Of a stretch of 8,100 nucleotides of DNA, positions 1 through 5,800 are shown one piece after another. Location: assembly GCA_016177515.1 (NCBI GenBank), contig JACOUZ010000281.1, positions 1 to 8,100 of the forward strand, read 5' to 3'. The notes under the pieces are model-generated. The model was not told the origin of the DNA. It worked only from the letters and a program-made list of their open reading frames with translations, and searched no databases. This DNA comes from Acidobacteriota bacterium. GTDB lineage: Bacteria > Acidobacteriota > Polarisedimenticolia > Gp22-AA2. Both the position numbers and the translations under genes were made by a program. Every line of letters begins with the position of its first letter. Positions within the stretch are counted from its first letter, which is position 1.

Positions 1-839
1 CCCACCTGCAGCCCGCCCGGCTGGTGCGCGGGCTGTCGCGGGTGGACGAGCGGCAGGGCGGCCGGATCTACGAGGAGACCGAGGAGACCGGGATCCGGCC
101 GGGCGTGCCCGGGACGCGCCCCGGCCTGCGCACCGGGCGCGGCGAGGCGCAGGCCCGGGCGGGCGTCCTGGACGGCGAGCCGTACCGGACACTGCTTCGA
201 CCCCTGCTCCGCAGCGTCCTTCCCGCCTACGCGCTGATCGTCCTGACCGAGCCGCTCAGCGAGGCGCAGTGGGCCGAGATCGGCTGGCAGGGGCGCGAGT
301 GCCTGGCGTCGTTCCGCATCTCGATCGACTACCTGTCGCGCACCGGGGACGGGCGCATCCTGTTCGGCGGCCGCGGCGCTCCCTACCGGTTCGGATCGGC
401 GATCACCGACGCCTACGACCGGGACGAGCGGACCCACGGGATGCTGCGCCGGTTCGCGCGCGACTGGTTCCCGTCCATCGAGAGGGTGCGCTTCACGCAC
501 GCCTGGGGAGGACCCCTCGGCATGCCGCGTGACTGGATGCCCAATGTCCTTTACGATCGAAAGACGGGCATCGCCTCGGCGCGCGGCTACACCGGCCACG
601 GCGTTTCGGCTTCGAACCTGGCCGGCCGCACCCTGGCGGACCTCCTGGGGAATCGGCGCTCACCGCTGACTGATTTGCCGATCGCCGGGCACCGGTCACC
701 ATCGTGGGAGCCCGAGCCGCTCCGCTGGCTCGGCGTCCGCTACGTCCAGCGCGCCATGGCCCGGCTGGACGAGATCGGTGAGAGGACGGGGCGGGCGCCG
801 ACAGGAAGCACGCTCGCTGAACGCCTGAGCCGACACTGA
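1..839 (+). CDS. FAD-dependent oxidoreductase, DAO family (5'-truncated by window edge)
   Basis: C-terminal portion of a D-amino-acid-oxidase-like (DAO superfamily) flavoprotein. The family oxidises C-N bonds of amines or amino acids with FAD, usually in the cytoplasm; the substrate cannot be read from this fragment. The frame is open to the left edge (first full codon 3-5) and begins HLQPARLVRGL, matching the DAO segment that precedes the second FAD-contacting strand. The GTG at 24 is therefore an internal codon. Seen further on: a YALIVLTEPL strand (about 228-257), RILFGGRG (about 352-375, substrate-domain sheet), HAWGGPLGMPRDWMPNV (about 497-547) and GYTGHGVSASNLAGRTLADLL (about 585-647), the C-terminal glycine-rich segment that closes over the flavin. 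The tail WEPEPLRWLGVRYVQRAMA is typical of one bacterial subgroup of these oxidases, so the C-terminus looks complete. Stop TGA 837-839. The N-terminal GxGxxG FAD-binding motif lies outside the window. Family call is firm; subfamily and substrate are open. Confidence 0.88.
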   Translation, partial: HLQPARLVRGLSRVDERQGGRIYEETEETGIRPGVPGTRPGLRTGRGEAQARAGVLDGEPYRTLLRPLLRSVLPAYALIVLTEPLSEAQWAEIGWQGRECLASFRISIDYLSRTGDGRILFGGRGAPYRFGSAITDAYDRDERTHGMLRRFARDWFPSIERVRFTHAWGGPLGMPRDWMPNVLYDRKTGIASARGYTGHGVSASNLAGRTLADLLGNRRSPLTDLPIAGHRSPSWEPEPLRWLGVRYVQRAMARLDEIGERTGRAPTGSTLAERLSRH

Positions 840-854
840 GTGTGATGATCTCCC

Positions 855-869
855 GGACAGGGGGTGTCC
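855..869. repeat. Inverted repeat GGACA-N5-TGTCC, copy 1
   Basis: Seen directly: GGACA, five G, TGTCC, followed by ATTTTCC. The arms are perfectly complementary. It lies 15 bases after the oxidoreductase stop. Two readings are possible: a short-stem intrinsic terminator for the oxidoreductase (5-bp stem plus a four-T run at 871-874), or a dimeric regulator site, because a related copy occurs 80 bp downstream without the T run. Its centre is about 222 bp upstream of the transcription start predicted for the protease. Confidence 0.45.
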
Positions 870-934
870 ATTTTCCGCGTACCCGCCTAACTCCTTGAAA
901 TCCTTCCACCAGACGGCGCCCCCCTCGGGGCCGG

Positions 935-948
935 GGACCGGGGTGTCC
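935..948. repeat. Inverted repeat GGAC(C)-N4-TGTCC, copy 2
   Basis: Seen directly: GGACCGGGGTGTCC, sharing the sequence and symmetry of the copy at 855-869 except for one changed arm base and one fewer G in the spacer. No T run follows, so it is not a terminator. Its centre is about 142 bp upstream of the predicted protease transcription start, within the range where sigma-54 activators usually bind. A regulator role is inference. Confidence 0.45.
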
Positions 949-1057
949 GAAGACTCCTCACGGGAGTCCCGCGAGGGGTCCCGGCCGGAACCGGGCGACC
1001 TCAACTGAAACCATTGCGCCCCAAGCCTTTTCGAGTAGCCCGCTACCGACCTGCATC

Positions 1058-1073
1058 TGGCAGGGGGCTTGCT
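1058..1073 (+). promoter_or_regulatory. Sigma-54 (RpoN) type -24/-12 promoter
   Basis: The sequence is TGGCAGGGGGCTTGCT. Against the established -24/-12 consensus TGGCACG-N4-TTGC(A/T) it matches every conserved position except one (G for C at the sixth base), with the required 12-base step between GG (1059-1060) and GC (1071-1072). Transcription would start near 1084, giving a 5' untranslated leader of about 56 bases before the protease start at 1140. Such promoters need an ATP-hydrolysing activator bound upstream; the inverted repeats at 855-869 and 935-948 are candidate sites. No comparably good sigma-70 promoter was seen in the leader. Confidence 0.6.
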
Positions 1074-1125
1074 CTGTGTTCGGTGACCGCCGGCGGAGAG
1101 CAGCGCGCCGCAGGCGGCGCACGCC

Positions 1126-1134
1126 GGAAAGGGG
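1126..1134 (+). promoter_or_regulatory. Ribosome binding site of the S8 protease
   Basis: GGAAAGGGG ends five bases before the GTG at 1140. It decides between GTG 1134 (which lies inside or against it) and GTG 1140 (normal spacing), and disfavours the far-upstream TTG at 1014, which has no ribosome binding site and precedes the predicted transcription start. Confidence 0.6.
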
Positions 1135-1139
1135 TGCAT

Positions 1140-2882
1140 GTGAGACCGACTGGAGCATCGCCGCAGCATCGAGCCACTCGGCTGGCGCCCGCGGGCCTCG
1201 TGGCTGTTTCTGTGCTCCTCACCCTTTCTCTTCCTCCGGCGACCGCGCAGGTCACTGACCGCGGCGGGAAACTGTCGCGCGAGCTCGAAAGCAAGGTGCG
1301 GGGATCGGCACCGGACGATTTCGTCGCGGTCATCGTCCAGACCCGCGACCAGCCTACGTCCGGACACTTCGCGCGCCTGCATGGCCGCGGCGGCAACGTC
1401 AAGGCGCGGCACTCTTCCATCCGCGGCTATTCCGCCAGGGTGCCCGCGTCGAAGGTCGCCGCCCTCGCCGAAGACCCGGACGTCGAGCGGATCTCCGCCG
1501 ACTCGCCGGTGCGCGGGCACCTGGACGTCGCCTACGCCGCGGTCAGGGCGGACCAGGCCGCCCGGAACTTCGGCGGTCTGAACGGCGCCGGGGTCGGTAT
1601 CGCCCTGGTCGACACCGGCGTGCAGGCGCACCCCGATCTCATGCGTCCGGCCGGAGCGCCCCCGGTCGTCGAGGTCGAGGTGGTCGGCCATGAGACCGGC
1701 CTGGCCGACTACTACGGCCACGGGACGCACGTCGCCGGCATCATCGGCGGCAACGGCGCCTCCTCGAGCGACCCGCTCTCCAACAGGAGCTTCAGGGGCC
1801 TGGCGCCGGGGGCGCAGATCATCTCAATCCGTGCCATGGCGGAGGACGGCAGCGGGTTCACTTCCGACATCATCACCGCCATCGACTGGGCGGTGCAGAA
1901 CCGCAGCCTGTACAACATACGCGTCCTGAACCTGTCCCTCGGGCATCCGGTCTACGAGTCGTACAGGATCGACCCCCTGTGCCGCGCCGTGCGCGCAGCG
2001 CACGACGCCGGCCTCGTCGTGGTCGTGGCGGCGGGGAACGACGGCGGCACCGGAAGCGGGTTCGGGACCATCACCAGCCCCGCCAATGAGCCGAGCGCCA
2101 TCACCGTTGGCGCCATGGACGACTCGAACACCGCCACCACCTCCGATGATGTCCTGGCCTGGTACTCCTCCAGGGGGCCGACCCTCATCGACTTCGTGGT
2201 GAAGCCGGATCTCGTCGCCCCCGGGACCTGGATCGTTTCGACCCGGGCGCCGGGTTCATACCTCGACACCAACTACCACCACCTGACGCTGCGGGTCGGG
2301 GACTACAGGACCGATCTTCTGAACGCGGACGCCGATGGCGCCTACTACACGCTCGCCGGGACCTCCATGGCGGCGCCGATGGTCTCGGCGGCGGCGGCTC
2401 TCATGATCCAGAAGGAGCCGTCGATCAACCCCGCGACGGTGAAGGCGCGGCTGATGAAATCGGCGGCCAAGGACACGCTCCTGGTCTTCGAGACCGGCGC
2501 GGGATACCTCGACGTGGACGCCGCGCTCAGGGAGACCGGTCATGCGACGTCCGCCCTGTCGCCCGCGGCGCTGGCGGCTCATGATGGAGGCGCGTATCTC
2601 CAGGACACGGGGCAGATCTGGGGCATCGCCTGGCCGAAGGGGGCGATCTATAGCGGCGACAAGGGAACCGCCAGGGGGATCGTCCTGGGTGACGTCCCGG
2701 ACGACATCCTCTCGATCTACGGCGCCATTTGGTGTGGCAAGGCCGGCACCACCGCGATGGTCGACAACGGCGAGGTCACCTCCTCCGGAGCGATCTGGGG
2801 AGGCGAGGCGGCGCGGCACCTCTCCGGATCGGGCGCCACCGACGCACTCGGCGCGATCTGGGGCGGGGAGGGGAGGAAGTAG
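1140..2882 (+). CDS. Secreted S8 (subtilisin-like) serine protease with GAIWGG-repeat tail
   Basis: Extracellular or periplasmic endopeptidase of about 580 residues, cleaving peptide bonds with an Asp-His-Ser triad. Residues 1-36 form a signal peptide: basic start (R11, R14), hydrophobic core about 15-31, likely cut after ATA36. About 59-130 resembles the inhibitor-I9 propeptide (FVAVIVQTRD, then GYSARVPASKVAALAEDPDVE), a folding chaperone and inhibitor removed on maturation. The catalytic domain runs about 140-455, with Asp158 in ALVDTGV, His194 in GHGTHVAG, oxyanion-hole Asn300 in AAGND and Ser409 in AGTSMAAP; all key residues are present, so it should be active. About 475-580 is a low-complexity tail with spaced GAIWGG-like motifs, described separately. 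Start GTG 1140 rests on the ribosome binding site and signal peptide; GTG 1134 would add two residues. A sigma-54-type promoter lies 67 bases upstream. It is convergent with the next gene. The natural substrate is unknown. Confidence 0.93.
   Translation: MRPTGASPQHRATRLAPAGLVAVSVLLTLSLPPATAQVTDRGGKLSRELESKVRGSAPDDFVAVIVQTRDQPTSGHFARLHGRGGNVKARHSSIRGYSARVPASKVAALAEDPDVERISADSPVRGHLDVAYAAVRADQAARNFGGLNGAGVGIALVDTGVQAHPDLMRPAGAPPVVEVEVVGHETGLADYYGHGTHVAGIIGGNGASSSDPLSNRSFRGLAPGAQIISIRAMAEDGSGFTSDIITAIDWAVQNRSLYNIRVLNLSLGHPVYESYRIDPLCRAVRAAHDAGLVVVVAAGNDGGTGSGFGTITSPANEPSAITVGAMDDSNTATTSDDVLAWYSSRGPTLIDFVVKPDLVAPGTWIVSTRAPGSYLDTNYHHLTLRVGDYRTDLLNADADGAYYTLAGTSMAAPMVSAAAALMIQKEPSINPATVKARLMKSAAKDTLLVFETGAGYLDVDAALRETGHATSALSPAALAAHDGGAYLQDTGQIWGIAWPKGAIYSGDKGTARGIVLGDVPDDILSIYGAIWCGKAGTTAMVDNGEVTSSGAIWGGEAARHLSGSGATDALGAIWGGEGRK
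2610..2867 (+). repeat. Spaced GAIWGG-type motif repeats in protease C-terminal tail
   Basis: Five tryptophan/tyrosine-containing copies are visible in the translated tail: GQIWG (residue 491), GAIYSG (501), GAIWCG (528), GAIWGG (550) and GAIWGG (571), the last four spaced 27, 22 and 21 residues apart. The protein ends four residues after the last copy. The region lies outside the catalytic fold. From memory, related short Trp-Gly repeats occur at the C-termini of some other bacterial S8 proteases; their role is not established to my knowledge. Surface binding, cell-envelope anchoring or a folded beta mini-repeat are possibilities. Confidence 0.75.
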
Positions 2883-2894
2883 CGGCCGCTTCTT
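2883..2894. other. 12-base convergent gap between protease and TamB-Omp85 genes
   Basis: Only twelve bases separate the two stop codons (TAG 2880-2882 on plus; minus-strand stop 2895-2897). A GC-only palindrome, AGCGGCCGCT, sits at 2881-2890 but has no loop and no adequate T run on either side, so no intrinsic terminator is recognisable. The transcripts probably overlap. Confidence 0.6.
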
Positions 2895-5800
2895 TCAGAA
2901 CGCCTGGCCGATCGAGAAGAACAGCTCCCCCCGGGGCTCGCCTGGCTCGCGGTCGAGGAGGGCGCCGTACTCCACCCGGAAGGGGCCGATCGGCGTCGAC
3001 AGGCGCAGGCCGAGGCCGGCGACGTGGCGCAGGTCGCCGACGTCGTAGTCCTCCAGGATGCGATAGACGTTGCCGGCGTCGTAGAAGACGACGGCCCCCA
3101 GCATCTTGTAGATCGGAAAGCGCAGCTCCTGGTTGAACACGAACAGCCCTTCGCCGCCGACCGGATCGCCGTCGACCTCCGGACCGAGGCGGTCGCGCGC
3201 GAATCCCCGCACGGTCGTGTCGCCGCCGGCGAAGAAGCGCTCCGAGGGGGGCACGCCCGACAGGGCGTCACCCGTCGAGGCCGGGTCGTCCCGCGAGCGG
3301 CCGAACGGCACCGCGGCGCCCGCTCGCAGCGCCTGGGCCCACACCGTGCGGGGGAAGACCTGCTTGAAGCGGTAGATCTGGGCGTACATCTTCACGAAGT
3401 CGGCCTCCGATCCGATGCCGCGGCCGAAAAACTGCACCTCGCCGCTCAGGTAATGCCCGCGCAGCGGGTCGAACAGCGCGTCGCGCGTGTCGTGCAGGGC
3501 GGAGGCGGCGAAGCTCGACAGCCGCAGCGTCGTCCCCTCGAAGGCGGCCGACGTGTCGGAAAGATCGACGTCCTTGAGCGAGTAGCGGTACAGGGTGCGC
3601 GTGGCCCGGGTGAGGCGGCGGCTCATCTGGATCGACGACCCGATGGTCTTCACATCGAACGCCGGGCGCTCCTCGTTCTCCGCGAAGGCCGACGCCAGAA
3701 GATCGTGGCGACCGCCGAACAGGCCCTTCTCGCGATACGACAGGGCGCCGCGCTGCTGCACGTCGCTGGCGCGCCCTTGCAGGCCGAGGTAACGGCCGCT
3801 TCCGAAGATGTTGCGGTTCGAGATCTCGTACTGGCCGCGCAGCCTCTCCTCGCTGTCGTACCCGAGCCCGAACACCTGCGTGAGGGGCGCCAGCTCGCGC
3901 ACCGACACGTTCACGTCGCGCACCAGGATGCCTGCCGGGTCCTGGACGGGCTCCGGCGGGGAGACGCCGGACTGCGCCTCCGTGCCGCCGGCCGCGTGGC
4001 CCTCCCCGGCCGCGGGAAACGGCCCGGGCTCGATCGAGACTGATCGGAAGATGCCGCGCCCGTACAGGCGTGTCTGGCTCGCCTGCAGCTCTCCGCGGCT
4101 CAGTGATCGACCCGGCTCGATGGTAAGCGCCTTGCGGATCACCTCGTCGTGCGTCAGGACGTTCCCGGAAATCCGCACCTCGCCGATCATCTGGTGCCGG
4201 CCCTCTTCGATCTCGAAGACGGGGCCCTCGACGTCGGGAGCCTCCGTGCCGGCGGGATGCTGCGCCGGGCCCGGGCCGGGCCCGGCGCGGGGGCTCTCGG
4301 CGGCGCCCGCCTCCAGGGGACGGCAGGTGACGCGCGCCTCGGGGTATCCGTTCTCGTCGTACAGGCGCCGCAGGCGGACCAGGGCCGCATCGATCGTCTC
4401 CGCGGTGTACGGCTCCCCCGCCTTCAGCGCCGCCGCCTTCTCGAGCAGCGCGGGGTAGACGGACACGTTGCCCTCGAAGCGCGGGCGGCCGAGCACCACC
4501 CGGGGGCCCTCGTCGATGCGAAAGGTGACGGCGGCCCGGCTCCCCGTGTCGTCGAGGACCACTTCGGGGGCCGGGACCGCGGCAAGCGGGAAGCCGCGCG
4601 ACAGGTAGAGGGCGTGCACCGCGGCGGCGTCCTGCGCCAGGACGCCTTCCCGCACCAGGCCCCGCGTCAGGGGACCGTCAGGGACCGTCCGGATGGCCTT
4701 GCGGACCTCCTTCTCCGGGAGCCGCCGGGCGCCGGCGACGCGCACCTCCCTGGCCCGCGCGCGCGGGCCGCGGGCCACGGTGAACTCGACGCGCACCGCG
4801 TCCGGGGCATGGACTGGGATGCCGGAGGCGACCGCCACTCTCAGATACCCCCGATCCCTGAACACCTTCTCGAGGTGGACGCGGGCCTGCTCGACGATGT
4901 CTTCCATGAACAGGCCTTTCTGCCAGTAGGGCTCGATCTCCTGCCGGAGGGCGGCCCGGCCTCTCGTCCCCTCGATGGCGATCGCGACGCGCGGGCCTGG
5001 CCGGACGTGGAACGTCAGGTCGATCCGGCCGTCCGCGGCCCGCGACTCGCGGTGGTCGACGCCGGCCATGAGGAAGCCGCGATCGCGGTAGAAGAGCAGG
5101 AGCCGGTCGACGCCCTGGCTGACCGCCGCGCGATCGCGCGGTTTCCCCTTCCTGACGCGCAGGATGCGGCGCACCCTGGCTTCCCGCGTCGCCGGCGCGC
5201 CCTCGATCCGAATCTCCCCCAGGATCGGCGCGGCCGCCTCGGGCTCGACGCCCCCCGGCACGGCGGGCGGCTTGCCGCGCAGGATGTACTTGAAATCGCC
5301 GCCGATCGACCCGTCGCGGTCGCGCAGACTGGTGAAGTGAAAGTCGCGCCTCAAGGCGTAGTCGAGCTGGTAGACGGATCCCTGCGTCGATCCCAGATCG
5401 CTGGAGTAGGCCACGAACAGGTCGGGCGTGACCTGCTTGCCGACCGTGATGCGCGTCGTCGGATCCCCCTGCGCGTTCACCTGCAGCGGATCGATGCTGA
5501 ACAGGTCGATGCCGGCCCTGCCCGAGACCTTCTCCGTCAGCTCACCGGTCAGTTTGCCGGTCAGGTAGGATGAAACCGTCTCTTCGGCCAGTCCCCCGCC
5601 CTCCGGGCCGAAGGACCCGAGCGTGCGACCGGTGAGCAGGAGAGCCACGATGTCCTGCTCGGCCAGAGGCGGGTTGCTCGACAGCTCATAGTGGAACTCG
5701 CCCAGCGTCCCCTCCGCGTGCAGGGTCACCTGGTACTCGGAGACGTGCGTCTCGGCCTGCACGTCGTACACCGGGTCGATCACTTCCGGATCGGAGAAGT

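Larger units (their letters stand above)
840..1139. other. Intergenic leader between oxidoreductase and protease genes
   Basis: Three hundred bases with no convincing gene. It contains a relatively AT-richer patch (about 868-905), two GGAC...GTCC inverted repeats (855-869 and 935-948), several GC-only inverted repeats (for example 918-931, 961-971, 980-995), a sigma-54-type promoter (1058-1073) and a ribosome binding site (1126-1134). Part of it (1014-1139) is open in the protease frame, but its position across the promoter and the start choice at 1140 argue that it is untranslated. Confidence 0.7.

Noticed and set aside
24..839. Oxidoreductase starting at GTG 24
   Set aside because: The frame is open to the window edge and the residues before 24 (HLQPARL) continue the family's conserved segment, so the gene starts outside the window.
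833..843. ACAC-TGA-GTGT inverted repeat with the oxidoreductase stop codon as loop
   Set aside because: Only four base pairs around a three-base loop; easily coincidental.
918..931. GCCCC-CCTC-GGGGC hairpin as the oxidoreductase terminator
   Set aside because: Five-base stem, no T run afterwards, and such GC pairings are frequent by chance in this sequence.
1014..1139. Protease starting at TTG 1014, adding 42 residues
   Set aside because: No ribosome binding site, an Arg/Gly-rich extension ahead of a good signal peptide, and a position upstream of the predicted transcription start.
696..1730. A 344-codon open frame on the minus strand across the oxidoreductase end, the leader and the protease start
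   Set aside because: It overlaps two well-supported genes on the opposite strand, is Arg/Gly/Asp-rich without any domain, and would run through the promoter region; long antisense frames are expected at this base composition.
2881..2890. AGCGGCCGCT palindrome as a bidirectional terminator
   Set aside because: No loop and no qualifying T run on either strand; it is just a perfect palindrome containing a NotI site.
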